Source: Planctomycetia bacterium (GTDB lineage Bacteria > Planctomycetota > Phycisphaerae > UBA1845 > Fen-1342). From it: 64,000 nucleotides of DNA. Position 1 is the stretch's first letter. The number at the start of each line of letters is the position of its first letter. A program made the position numbers and the translations under genes. Under the pieces are notes generated by a model, which did no database searches, was not told where the DNA came from, and saw only the letters and a program-made list of their open reading frames with translations. Location of the stretch: contig CP054190.1 in NCBI GenBank assembly GCA_015709575.1, forward strand, positions 2,726,616 to 2,790,615. Direction: 5' to 3'. Of this stretch, positions 45,705 through 53,849 are shown in pieces.

Positions 45705-46102
45705 GCCCCGCCCCCCTGCGGCGGCAGGTCCAGCTGCGCCATCAGCCTTCGCCAAAACCGCGCCAGCCGCTCGCTGGCCACCGGATCGTCACAGATGGCC
45801 GCCGCGACGGGCGAGCAGACCTCGCGCACCCAGGGCTGATCCCCGAATTGTGATCGCAGCGCCACGCCGACCACCGCCAGCACCGCCTGGGCGGAATACT
45901 CGCGCAGTCCGCTGCCGCGCAGGGAATCGAGATAGGGACGCAGCGCCGCCGCGCGAGCGTCGGTCTCGTCGAGCAGCCTGGAGAGGTAGTCAACCTGTTC
46001 AGAATACGGCGTGCCGCCGCCCGCTGCGCCGGCCGCGGCCCGCGAGGCTGCATCTTCCGCCGGGCGGGGCGATGAATCGTCGCTGGGACGGACGCCGGAC
46101 AT
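45701..46102 (-). CDS. Small hypothetical protein coupled to the sigma factor
   Basis: A 133-residue soluble protein of unknown family. The first 40 residues are low complexity. The rest forms helices: YSEQVDYLSRLLDETDARAAAL, SAQAVLAVVGVALRSQFGDQPWVREVC, ASERLARFWRRLMAQLDL. ATG 46102 has an AGGGG upstream; a longer frame exists but runs into repeat DNA. Its stop overlaps the sigma factor start by four bases, so it may be an anti-sigma factor or a co-regulator. It has neither a zinc motif nor a membrane span, so this is only a suggestion from position. Confidence 0.55.
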   Translation of the reverse strand: MSGVRPSDDSSPRPAEDAASRAAAGAAGGGTPYSEQVDYLSRLLDETDARAAALRPYLDSLRGSGLREYSAQAVLAVVGVALRSQFGDQPWVREVCSPVAAAICDDPVASERLARFWRRLMAQLDLPPQGGGA

Positions 46103-46215
46103 GTGCGCCCCTGCCGCAGCGGGCCGGCCGGGCCGGGACGTGCGGCGGATGACCATCGGCCACGCAACGGCCGACGGCGAAGTCACGCGGCCGAGTGTAT
46201 CTGTCGCGCCCGCCG

Positions 46216-46299
46216 GTTGCAACGCGACGTGGGCCGCATGCCACGCGACGTCAGCCGGTTGCAAGGCGATGCGGGCCGTATGCAAGACGACGCGGGTCG
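46216..46299. repeat. Four copies of a degenerate 21-bp tandem repeat
   Basis: Units start at 46216, 46237, 46258 and 46279. Each has the form (G/C/T)-(T/A)-T-G-C-(A/C)-A-x-G-C-G-A-(C/T)-G, ending in CCG or TCG. In one minus-strand frame they would code a heptad (for example HTARIAL, QPADVAW, HAAHVAL), but no start supports translation. Confidence 0.6.
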
Positions 46300-46377
46300 G
46301 GTGTAGCAGCGCGCAGCTGAGCGGAGTCGCGGCCTGGGCGATGCGGGGCGCAGATCCGGGCGGCCCGCGCCACGGGC

Positions 46378-46650
46378 CGCGGGTTGTCGCCACGGGTGGA
46401 GTCGCCGCGCCGCGGCGACGGAACCCGTGGACGGGATGCATGCGCAGCGCGGCGTTTTACCACAAAAGCGCCGCATTTCTGTGCTGTGGCGCGGCGTTTT
46501 ACCACAAAAGCGCCGCATTTCTGTGCTGCGGCGCGGCGTTTTACTACAAAAGCGCCGCATTTCTGTGCTGTGGCGCGGCGTTTTACTACAAAAATGCCGC
46601 GCCGCAGCACGAAAGCGCGGCCATTTTGGCGCAAAAACCGCCGCCTCCGC
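46378..46650. repeat. Hairpin-rich interspersed repeat array, copy A
   Basis: Starts with a long palindromic block (46391-46440), CCACGGGT...ACCCGTGG, that can form a hairpin. This is followed by 42-bp tandem units beginning at 46447, 46489, 46531 and 46573. Each unit reads GCGCGGCGTTTTAC(C/T)AC, AAAAGCGCCGCATTTCTG, TGCTG(T/C)G and contains an imperfect hairpin (GCGGCGTTTT against AAAAGCGCCGC). The same sequences occur reversed at 61680-62090. The 300-odd bases around it hold no gene. Confidence 0.75.
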
Positions 46651-46788
46651 ACGGCGAATCGGCGGCGGGCAGCTGTCGCCGGGCGGCGCTGAACGTATAA
46701 ATGGCCCAGACGTCCGAAAAAACCGCCCGACCCGCCCGGCCGGCCGCCCCTGCCTCCGTCGCAAACCCACCCGCCCGTGCAATTCTTT

Positions 46789-46818
46789 TTGACCCGCCCT
46801 GTCTCGCGAGACCATACT
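46789..46818 (+). promoter_or_regulatory. Sigma-70-like promoter of the PEP-CTERM gene
   Basis: TTGACC (46789-46794), an 18-base spacer and CATACT (46813-46818). The leader of about 65 bases ends in GAGGAGGAA before the ATG at 46890. Confidence 0.45.
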
Positions 46819-46889
46819 GGCGGATTGGAGGAGCCGGCGGCGTGCCGGCGGCTACGTGGAGCATCCCTGGACCTGAGGAGGAACCGGGC

Positions 46890-47630
46890 ATGAGAGCACT
46901 TCTGAGCATGACGGCGGTGTTGTGTAGCGCGGCGATTGCATTGGGCGACGTGACCTATTTCACCAATCATGCCGCCTTCACCGACTTCGTGAGCGTGGCG
47001 GGCAAGCAGCTCAAGGGGGTCGAGACCTTTGAGGAGTCGCTGGTCGGTGCGCAGGCCAAGATTCCCTTCCCCAATTCGCTGCAGCACGGCGTGCCGCAGC
47101 CGACCTTTCCCAACGGCATCGACGCCACCAACCTGATCATTCAGACCAACATCACGCCCGGGCCGTTTGCGGCGCAGTTGAATCCCTCGGCGTCGCCCAA
47201 CGCACTGTGGGTGAACGGGCCGGGCTTTCTCGGCTCGAACAGCGTGAAGGTCGGCACGGACGAATTTCTGGACGGGCTGTTTTCCAGCCTCGACCTGATC
47301 TTCACCAGCCATGACAAGACCGCCATCGGCGTGGACATCTCGACCTATCCCGGCTTCAACGCCGGCCACAACGGGTTTTTCATGGCGGTGTTCGACACCT
47401 CGAACGTCCTGCTCGGCACGTTCGTGATCCCCGGCATGACGCCGACCGAGCCGGCCAAGAACTTTTTCGGCGTCTGGTCGCCGGTGCCGATCGGGCGCGT
47501 GAACATCTGGGGCCGGTTCGACATCCCGCAGCCATTCGCGGTGGACAACATCGAGATGTGGGTGCCGGAGCCGACCAGCGCTGCGCTGCTGGGCACGGCC
47601 GCGGCGCTGCTGCTGCGCCGCCGCCGCTGA
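46890..47630 (+). CDS. PEP-CTERM sorting-domain exported protein
   Basis: A 246-residue exported protein. ATG 46890 is preceded by GAGGAGGAA and starts a signal peptide (MRALLSMTAVLCSAAIALGD). The body is beta-rich, with ITPGPFAAQLNPSASPNALWVNGPGFLGSN and a late lectin-like segment (GVDISTYPGFNAGHNGFFMAVFD). The C-terminus is a PEP-CTERM tail: V-P-E-P-T-S, a hydrophobic stretch (AALLGTAAALLL) and a basic end RRRR. In this system a membrane exosortase recognises the tail and the protein is displayed or secreted, usually with exopolysaccharide. No exosortase gene is in the window. The start follows directly on the repeat-rich intergenic zone. Confidence 0.85.
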   Translation: MRALLSMTAVLCSAAIALGDVTYFTNHAAFTDFVSVAGKQLKGVETFEESLVGAQAKIPFPNSLQHGVPQPTFPNGIDATNLIIQTNITPGPFAAQLNPSASPNALWVNGPGFLGSNSVKVGTDEFLDGLFSSLDLIFTSHDKTAIGVDISTYPGFNAGHNGFFMAVFDTSNVLLGTFVIPGMTPTEPAKNFFGVWSPVPIGRVNIWGRFDIPQPFAVDNIEMWVPEPTSAALLGTAAALLLRRRR

Positions 47631-47809
47631 TCGCTGGCCGCGGCTGATTCTTCGACACGGCTGATCGCGCGCCGCCGCGGACGCACCGCGGCGGTGCGGC
47701 GCGCGGCTGCGCGGGCTTGTGACCGTCGCGTCGCCGGCGCGCTGCCGCTCCCGTGACGGACGCCCTGCCGACGGAAGTCGGGCCGGCAGGACGTCCGCGC
47801 GGAAGAACG

Positions 47810-49780
47810 TTACGGGCAGCCGCTGATGAGGCAGGTCACGAACGGGTCGATGTCGAAGTTGTTCAGCGCCCCGGATTCGTCCAGGTCGCCGTGCAGCGGG
47901 TCGCAGCCCGGATAGGCGGCCGCGTAGCCGGCCGGATCCACCAGCGCCAGCACGAACGGATCGATGTCGAAGTTGTTGAACGCGCCGTCGCAGTTCATGT
48001 CGCCGCGAACGGCCGTGATCTGGGCCGTGGCGTGATACCGTGCGCCGCAGGCGGCGTTGTCGCCCGGCGTGACCAGCGGCTGCACCACCAGCCAAAAATT
48101 CCCCGCCGCCACGTCGGCCTGCAGGGTGGTCGTCTCGCAGGTGGGCGTCGTGAGCGACGCAACCTCGACCGCCGATTCACAACCGCCGGGGTTCGACACG
48201 ATCCGCAGGATCGCCGCGAACTCCGCCCGCACCGTCCAGCGCAGCAGCGTCGGCCCGCCGATCGTGACGGAGTACCAGTCCTGGTCGGCCCGCGCGCCGC
48301 CGTCGGCCTCGAAGATGCCGGACGTGCCGCAGACCATCACGTTGAACGACAACGGCAGCGCGGCATGCGAAGCCGAGCCGCAGCCGCCGTTGTATTCGTC
48401 CACGTAGTTTGTGGAGCAGAGCGGCTCGCCCTCGCCGGCGGCGCTCGACGGGCAGTACACCACGCACGGGCAGTGGTCGCAGCTCGTCTCGGCGCCGCTC
48501 CAGACGCCGCCCAGCTCGCCGCACTCGGCCGCCGTCACCTGGAAGCAGAGCAAATCCTCGCGGCAGCAGGCGCCGACGATCACGCCGCAGGGCGGATCCA
48601 GCTGGCCGCAGGTTGCGCCCGGGTGGAAGCGCTGCGTCGCGCTCGCGCAGTTCGCGATGTCCACGCCGTCCGCGCAGCCGCCCGTGGCCGGATGGCAGCA
48701 CGCGCCGCTCACGCCGCCCAGCGGCCCCTCCAGGCAGAAGGCGCGGTTGCGCGACTGGGCGCTCTCCGCGCAGCCGTCGCACCACGAGAGGCCCGGCCCG
48801 GCCGAAATCCACATGAACCAGCAGGAGGGATCGCCCTGCCCGGTGATGCCGATCCAGCCGCCGGTCAGCACGCACGCCTCGGGCAGCACCGCGACGTACT
48901 CATTGAGCTCGGCGAAGTCATAGAACACGCCCGTCGGCGTGCGCGTCGCGAGAACGCTGTGGCTGCACACCAGCGCCCCCGGCCGGCCGCCGGCGTCGCG
49001 ATGAAACGAAATCTGGAAGGTCGGGTCGCTCTCGACGCACTCGAAGAAGCCGCCCGCGAAGCCGAGGTCAAATCCCCAGAAGCGCACCTGCTCGATCGGC
49101 CCGGCCACGCCGCTGAAATTGTCGAACCGCCGGAACTGCGTCTGCTCCTCCGACGTGCCGGCCTCGAAGGAGTCCACCGCGTCGCGATTCTGCCCGAACA
49201 GCGCCGATGCGCTGCAGGCGAAGTCCGGCACGCAGGGGTTCGGCGTGCAGCCGCCGCCGGGCAGAAAGCTGCCGCCCGACTGATTGCAGCCGAACGCGTT
49301 GGTCTCGCTGCACGTCACGCCCGTACAGCACGCGCCAGGCGTGCACGGCCCGTTCACGCAGGTGTTGCCGAAGCCGAGGAACTGCCCGCCCGCCGCCGCG
49401 CAGGCCGGCGGCAGCAGCGGCTCACACGCGCCGCCGACGCAGCAGGTGCCGGTTTCAAACTGGCAGGGATTGTCCGCGCAGAGCAGCCCCGCGCCGAGGA
49501 AATCGCGCCCGTTGAACACACAAACGTACGCCGTCGTCTGCACGCACGACGGACCCGCGCAACACGCGCCGACGCCGCACGCGCCCGCGGCGCAGCTCTG
49601 CCCCGCAAGGAAAACACCGCCGGCACTGTTACACTGCGCTGCGCTGATCGCCTGGCAGCCGCCATCGGGCGTGCAGCAGGCATCCTCGGCGAAGGCGAGC
49701 GGCGGCATGGCGCAAACCATCAGCGCGATTACGGCGGTGCAGGCGGCCCGCGCGGCCGCCCGGAGGCTGGTCAGGATCAT
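47810..49780 (-). CDS. Exported cysteine-rich repeat protein with dockerin-like C-terminus
   Basis: A 656-residue secreted protein. ATG 49780 has GGAGGG upstream and a signal peptide (LRAAARAACTAVIALMVCAMPPLAFA). Residues about 30-190 hold four cysteine-rich units of about 40 residues with a leading C-C pair (EDACCTPDGGCQAISAAQC; GACCAGPSCVQTTAYVC; GTCCVGGACEPLLPPAC; GACCTGVTCSETNAFGC). Two further units lie near residues 375-460 (GACCHPATGGCADG; GACCREDLLCFQVTAAEC). Between and after are beta-sandwich regions. The end is a dockerin-like pair: GDMNCDGAFNNFDIDPF and GDLDESGALNNFDIDPF, each with a calcium-loop pattern D-x-N/D-x-D/S-G. Cell-surface or extracellular use is likely; no enzyme motif is seen. 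Confidence 0.75.
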   Translation of the reverse strand: MILTSLRAAARAACTAVIALMVCAMPPLAFAEDACCTPDGGCQAISAAQCNSAGGVFLAGQSCAAGACGVGACCAGPSCVQTTAYVCVFNGRDFLGAGLLCADNPCQFETGTCCVGGACEPLLPPACAAAGGQFLGFGNTCVNGPCTPGACCTGVTCSETNAFGCNQSGGSFLPGGGCTPNPCVPDFACSASALFGQNRDAVDSFEAGTSEEQTQFRRFDNFSGVAGPIEQVRFWGFDLGFAGGFFECVESDPTFQISFHRDAGGRPGALVCSHSVLATRTPTGVFYDFAELNEYVAVLPEACVLTGGWIGITGQGDPSCWFMWISAGPGLSWCDGCAESAQSRNRAFCLEGPLGGVSGACCHPATGGCADGVDIANCASATQRFHPGATCGQLDPPCGVIVGACCREDLLCFQVTAAECGELGGVWSGAETSCDHCPCVVYCPSSAAGEGEPLCSTNYVDEYNGGCGSASHAALPLSFNVMVCGTSGIFEADGGARADQDWYSVTIGGPTLLRWTVRAEFAAILRIVSNPGGCESAVEVASLTTPTCETTTLQADVAAGNFWLVVQPLVTPGDNAACGARYHATAQITAVRGDMNCDGAFNNFDIDPFVLALVDPAGYAAAYPGCDPLHGDLDESGALNNFDIDPFVTCLISGCP

Positions 49781-49963
49781 GCGTGTTTCCCTCCGCGTCT
49801 CTTGCGCCGTCGGCCGCGGTTCGGGTGGCCCGGCGCACGGGCGGCTGGTGTGTCGCCGCCCAGGGTCTGATCGCCAGTATAGGGCCATGCCGCGCGTCTT
49901 CGATGATTGCATTTCACCGATCACGGCATTTTTTCCGCGCGCTGCAGGTCCGCGGATCGCACG

Positions 49964-50920
49964 ATGAGCGCCCGTTGGACCGTGCTGCACGCCGGCGCGC
50001 TCGGCGACCTTGTGCTCACGGTACAACTGTTGCTGCGTCTGCCGCGCCCCGAGCGGGAGGCCGGCGCACGGTTTTGCAGCCGCATTCCGCTTTCACAGCT
50101 GCATGACGCCAATCCGCCTCTCGCGCATGTCAACCCCGATGCACACGCGCTCCACTGGCTGTACCGCGACGACGCACTGCCACCGCCTGGAAAGTTGTCG
50201 GATCTTGTAGGCGGCGCGCGGGTCCTGAACACGCTCTGCGGCCCCGGTCACGCGCTCCACCAGCGCATCGAGCTGCTCGCGCCTGCCGCGCTCGTCAGCT
50301 TCGACCCGCGCCCGCGCGGCGACTGCGCCGAGCACATCGTCGACCAATGGCAGCGCGACCTGGTTGAGCAGGGCCTGCTGTTCGACACCTGCCGGCGGAG
50401 GCGCACCGCCCTGCGCGTGCAACCATCCGCCGATCGCGTCCGGGCGGCGCGGGCCGCGCTCCGCCAGGCGGTCGGCTCGGACGCGCACCCGGTCTGCCTG
50501 ATTCATCCCGGCAGCGGCGGCGCCGCCAAGTGCTGGCCCGTGTCGCACTTTGCCGCGGTTGCACGCGAATTGACGCAATCCGGCTGGCGCGTCGCCTTCC
50601 TCATCGGCCACGTCGAGCGCGAGCGCTGGTCTGGGGACGTCGTCGCGGAGCTGGCCGCGGTGGCGCCGCGGATGGAGCCACCCGACGCCGGTGCGCTCGC
50701 CCTGCTCGTGGCAGCGGCTGACGCCTTCGTCGGCAACGACGCCGGCCCGACGCACCTCGCCGCGCTGCTGGGCACGCCGACTGTCGCACTCTTCGGCCCG
50801 ACCCGCCCGCAGCGCTGGCGGCCGCTCGGGCCGCGCGTCACGGTGCTCTCCGGATGCGCCGATCCAACGGGCTGGAACATCGACCCGGCCGACGTGGTGC
50901 GCGCGATTCGCGAGGCCTGA
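49964..50920 (+). CDS. Glycosyltransferase family 9 (heptosyltransferase-like)
   Basis: GT-B enzyme of the LPS heptosyltransferase class, 318 residues. The N-terminal domain starts WTVLHAGALGDLVLTVQLLLRL (the G-A-L-G-D-L/x motif of GT9). The C-terminal domain has VCLIHPGSGGAAKCWP (the I-H-P-G-S-G motif) and DAFVGNDAGPTHLAALLGTPTVALFGPTRPQRW (the nucleotide-sugar site with the G-N-D-S/A-G-P-x-H-L-A/A pattern). ATG 49964 is used. It precedes an ABC ATPase gene by 27 bases on the same strand. Together with lptD and the LPS-kinase-like protein it supports the presence of a lipopolysaccharide-like glycolipid, but the acceptor is not known. Confidence 0.86.
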   Translation: MSARWTVLHAGALGDLVLTVQLLLRLPRPEREAGARFCSRIPLSQLHDANPPLAHVNPDAHALHWLYRDDALPPPGKLSDLVGGARVLNTLCGPGHALHQRIELLAPAALVSFDPRPRGDCAEHIVDQWQRDLVEQGLLFDTCRRRRTALRVQPSADRVRAARAALRQAVGSDAHPVCLIHPGSGGAAKCWPVSHFAAVARELTQSGWRVAFLIGHVERERWSGDVVAELAAVAPRMEPPDAGALALLVAAADAFVGNDAGPTHLAALLGTPTVALFGPTRPQRWRPLGPRVTVLSGCADPTGWNIDPADVVRAIREA

Positions 50921-50947
50921 CCGCGGCCCCGCGGATACACTGGAACG

Positions 50948-51751
50948 ATGGAAGCGTCGCTGATAGACACCGCGACCGTGGAGACTGGCTTGCAGACCGG
51001 CGACGAAGTGGTGATCCGTCTGGTGGACCTGCACAAGGTCTATGGCAAACCCGGGACGAACGTCGAGGTGCATGCGCTGCGCGGCGTCTCGATGGAAATT
51101 CGGCGCGGCGACTACCTCGCCATCATCGGCTCATCCGGCTCAGGCAAGAGCACGCTGATGAACATCCTCGGCTGCCTCGACCGTCCCACCCGCGGCCGCT
51201 ACGAGTTGTACGGCGACGACGTCACCTATCTCGACGACGACCAGCTCTCCGACGTTCGCGGCCGGCGCATCGGCTTTGTGTTTCAGAGCTTCAACCTCAT
51301 CCCCGCGCTGACCGTGCTCGAGAACCTCGAAACCCCGCTTTTCTACCAGAGCGTTCCGGCCCGCGCCCGCATGGCCAAGGCGCGCGAGCTGCTGGAGCGC
51401 GTCGGACTCGCCGACCGCGCCGAGCATCGCCCGGTCGAGCTTTCAGGAGGGCAGCAGCAGCGCGTCGCCATCGCGCGCGCCCTGATGACGGACCCCGTCA
51501 TGCTTCTGGCCGACGAGCCGACCGGAAATCTCGACAGCCGCACCGGCCAGATGATCCTGGCGTTGCTGGAGCAGTTGAACGCCGGCGGCACGACCGTCGT
51601 GCTCGTCACGCACGATCCCAACATCGCGCGGCGCGTGAAGCGGTGTGTGGAGCTGAGCGACGGCCTGATCGTTCAGGATCGTGTCAATTCCGATCAGGTG
51701 CGGCGGGAGGCTGTCCAGGCGCATGCCCTCGCGGCGTCTGCGGCGCACTGA
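50948..51751 (+). CDS. ABC transporter ATP-binding protein, MacB/LolD type
   Basis: A 267-residue ATPase of the LolD/MacB/FtsE group. Walker A is GSSGSGKSTLMNILGCLDRPTRG, typical of the group (G-S-G-S-G-K-S-T-L). Then FVFQSFNLIPALTVLENLETPL carries the Q-loop, ELSGGQQQRVAIARAL is the signature, and LLADEPTGNLD the Walker B followed by VTHDPNIA. The C-terminal 25 residues extend beyond the domain and overlap, tail to tail, the end of the next gene by 68 bases. No permease gene is adjacent, so this ATPase is an orphan here; the expected MacB/LolE-like partner must be encoded elsewhere. Confidence 0.88.
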   Translation: MEASLIDTATVETGLQTGDEVVIRLVDLHKVYGKPGTNVEVHALRGVSMEIRRGDYLAIIGSSGSGKSTLMNILGCLDRPTRGRYELYGDDVTYLDDDQLSDVRGRRIGFVFQSFNLIPALTVLENLETPLFYQSVPARARMAKARELLERVGLADRAEHRPVELSGGQQQRVAIARALMTDPVMLLADEPTGNLDSRTGQMILALLEQLNAGGTTVVLVTHDPNIARRVKRCVELSDGLIVQDRVNSDQVRREAVQAHALAASAAH

Positions 51752-52442
51752 CGCCCTCGGACCGTCGCCGAAATCGCGCGATTTCCTGCATAAGTTCAAC
51801 TTCGCCGAGCGGAACGCGCAATTCCCGCGCAATCCGCCCCGCCACCCCTCCGGCATCCAGCGCTGCAACGATCTCGGTCCGCAGCGCCGCTCCGCGACGC
51901 AGGTCGCTCCCGGCTGACGGCGGCTGCGGTGGCGTTGCCCGTGAACGCACCACCGACGACGCCGGTACTACCTCTGTCACGGCGGCAGGCGCAATCGACC
52001 CTCGACGCGACGTCACGCAGGTCGGCATTCCAGCCTGGGCGCGGGCCGCATGCGTCGCCGGGTTCGCCCGCGCCGGAATCGGGCGGCTCTCTGAAACTGG
52101 CGTTGAATCGCGATCGGGTATCGCTTCGCGCCCCAGCGCGCGCAATGCCGCGATCCGTGCGTCCGCCTCGATGATGCACTTCGCCAATTCGGTCAGCTTG
52201 GCCTCCGCCCGCTCCGTCGCCTGAGCAGCGCCGGCCTCCAACGCGTCGGCCAGCTCGCGCAGCGAGTGCGCCAGCGCACTGTGCTCGCGCCGCGCGGCCT
52301 TCCGTTCGCGCTCCACATCACGCAGCGTCGGCGCCCGCTCGCGATGCCGCCGCCACACCGCAACGGCCGCAAGCACCGCGCAGAGCAGCACGCCCGCCAT
52401 TCCCGTCAACAGATCAACCGTGCCCAGTCCGATCATCAGCAT
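51684..52442 (-). CDS. Membrane-anchored hypothetical protein with a DUF2802/DUF6115-like helical end
   Basis: A 252-residue protein. ATG 52442, with GGAG upstream, gives a first span (LLTGMAGVLLCAVLAAVAVW), followed by a charged helical region (RDVERERKAARREHSALAHSLRELADALE) that could form a coiled coil. A low-complexity linker and a C-terminal helical unit follow (LRTEIVAALDAGGVAGRIARELRVPLGEVELMQEIARFRRR), like the DUF2802/helix-turn-helix-type ends of other anchored proteins. It starts inside larC, overlapping its end by 29 bases, so it is coupled to larC. It overlaps the ABC ATPase gene at its 3' end. Function unknown. Confidence 0.6.
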   Translation of the reverse strand: MLMIGLGTVDLLTGMAGVLLCAVLAAVAVWRRHRERAPTLRDVERERKAARREHSALAHSLRELADALEAGAAQATERAEAKLTELAKCIIEADARIAALRALGREAIPDRDSTPVSESRPIPARANPATHAARAQAGMPTCVTSRRGSIAPAAVTEVVPASSVVRSRATPPQPPSAGSDLRRGAALRTEIVAALDAGGVAGRIARELRVPLGEVELMQEIARFRRRSEGVSAPQTPRGHAPGQPPAAPDRN

Positions 52443-53628
52443 CCTGCCAGCTCCGCAGCGCCGCCTGCTGCACGGCCGCCAGCGGCACACCGTGCCGCCG
52501 TGCCGCGGCCGCACAATCGTCATACTCGGGCGCGGCCCGGGTCTCGCCGCCCGGCCCGGTCGCGACCTTCACCCGAATGTCGCCGAACCGCGTAGCCACG
52601 ACCTGCATGCGTCGCGCCAGCGTGGTCCGCGGCATCAGCGACCGCCGCACGCCCAGTGTCGGCGTCTCCGACAGCAGGAGCGCTTCCAGCCGCGCCGTAT
52701 CCTCCGGACGGCAGAGCACGCCGAGCGTCACACCTGGTCGGCCCTTCTTCATCATGATCGGCACTGCCCAGGCATCCAGCGCACCCGCCTCCAGCGCCTG
52801 CTCCAGTGCAAAGCCGCACAATTGCCCCGGCGCGTCGTCCAGGTTCGCCTCCAGCAGCACCACCGTGTCCTGCCACACGCCGGGAGCCCATTGGGCGCTG
52901 CCTCCGGATAAATCCCCGATCAGCACGCGCATCACGTTCGGGCGCGTTTTTCCCTCTCGCGTCCCCGCCCCCCACCCCTGCGACGTGATCGTCATCGCCG
53001 GAATCGGGCCGAACCCTTTCGCCAGCGTGGTGAGCAGCGCCGCCCCCGTCGGCGTCGTCAGTTCGCCCGCTTCCTCGCACGCCGCCAGCGGCACGCGCTC
53101 CAGCAGGCGGGCCGTCGCCGGGGCCGGCACGGGCATGATCCCATGCTCGCAACGCACCGTGCCGTGTCCCGTCGGCACCGCCGATGCGTACACTTCGCCG
53201 ACGCCCAGCATCTCCAGCGCCGCGCAGCCGCAGACGATGTCCACAATCGCATCTGCGGCGCCGACCTCGTGAAAGTGCACCTTCTGGACCGTCGTGCCGT
53301 GAACCGCCGCCTCGGCCTCCGCCAGGCGCGTGAACACCGCCCGCGCCCGCTCGGCCACGCGCGGCTCCAGTCCGGCAGCGTCAATGATCGCAACGACATG
53401 ATGAAGATGCCGGTGCGCCTTGCGCGACTCCGGTCCGACCTCCACCCGCACGTGCCGCGCCCGGATGCCGCCGCGCTTCACCTCGTCCGAATGCAGCTCA
53501 ACCCCCGGGAGCGCCAGCCGCTGCACGACCTCGCGCAGACCGTCCGGCGGGGCGCCGGCGTCGATCAGCGCCGCCAGGAACATGTCGCCCGCGCAGCCGG
53601 AAAAGCAGTCCGCATAGGCGATTCGCAT
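52414..53628 (-). CDS. larC: Nickel-insertion protein LarC (nickel-pincer cofactor synthesis)
   Basis: Inserts nickel into pyridinium-3,5-bisthiocarboxylic acid mononucleotide to form the nickel-pincer cofactor of lactate racemase and related enzymes. The 404-residue product matches the family: IAYADCFSGCAGDMFLAALIDAG at the start, HRHLHHVVAIID (His-rich metal segment), QKVHFHEVGAADAIVDI, TPTGAALLTTLA and VVLLEANLDDAPGQ near the middle, and MKKGRPGVTLGVLC at the end. ATG 53628 has a strong GGAGGTC nine bases upstream. LarB and LarE are not in the window. In many organisms larC is single-frame as here; no frameshift site is seen. Confidence 0.9.
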   Translation of the reverse strand: MRIAYADCFSGCAGDMFLAALIDAGAPPDGLREVVQRLALPGVELHSDEVKRGGIRARHVRVEVGPESRKAHRHLHHVVAIIDAAGLEPRVAERARAVFTRLAEAEAAVHGTTVQKVHFHEVGAADAIVDIVCGCAALEMLGVGEVYASAVPTGHGTVRCEHGIMPVPAPATARLLERVPLAACEEAGELTTPTGAALLTTLAKGFGPIPAMTITSQGWGAGTREGKTRPNVMRVLIGDLSGGSAQWAPGVWQDTVVLLEANLDDAPGQLCGFALEQALEAGALDAWAVPIMMKKGRPGVTLGVLCRPEDTARLEALLLSETPTLGVRRSLMPRTTLARRMQVVATRFGDIRVKVATGPGGETRAAPEYDDCAAAARRHGVPLAAVQQAALRSWQDADDRTGHG

Positions 53629-53740
53629 TCGCGTCAGACCTCCATCCGCCAGTTTCGACGATCCCAGTGCGGCTCGCCAGCCCCCCGGCCCACCAGCCCG
53701 GAATCGACCAAAAACGCTCGAAGACGCACACCTCACGACG

Positions 53741-53769
53741 ATGGACGAGCCGACCCGTGCGGCTATAAT
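53741..53769 (+). promoter_or_regulatory. Promoter of the subtilisin-like gene
   Basis: A perfect TATAAT (53764-53769) with a weak -35-like ATGGAC (53741-53746) at a 17-base spacing. Transcription would start near 53776, 74 bases before the ATG at 53850. Confidence 0.45.
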
Positions 53770-53849
53770 CCCGGCTTGTCCGCGCGGGTGACCGGGTGTG
53801 GAGGCCCGCCCGCGTCGGCTGATTCCGATCCTTTCAGGCACCCCCGCCG

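Noticed and set aside
46447-46614. Possible CRISPR array (regular 42-bp units)
   Set aside because: Units are contiguous and near identical along their entire length with no unique spacers, and no cas gene is near. It is a tandem repeat.
46011-46700. Long plus-strand frame coding 14-residue repeats (CGAAFYYKSAAFL type)
   Set aside because: The frame is open only because 42-bp units lack stops; other frames are open too, there is no ribosome site, and it overlaps the small sigma partner antisense.
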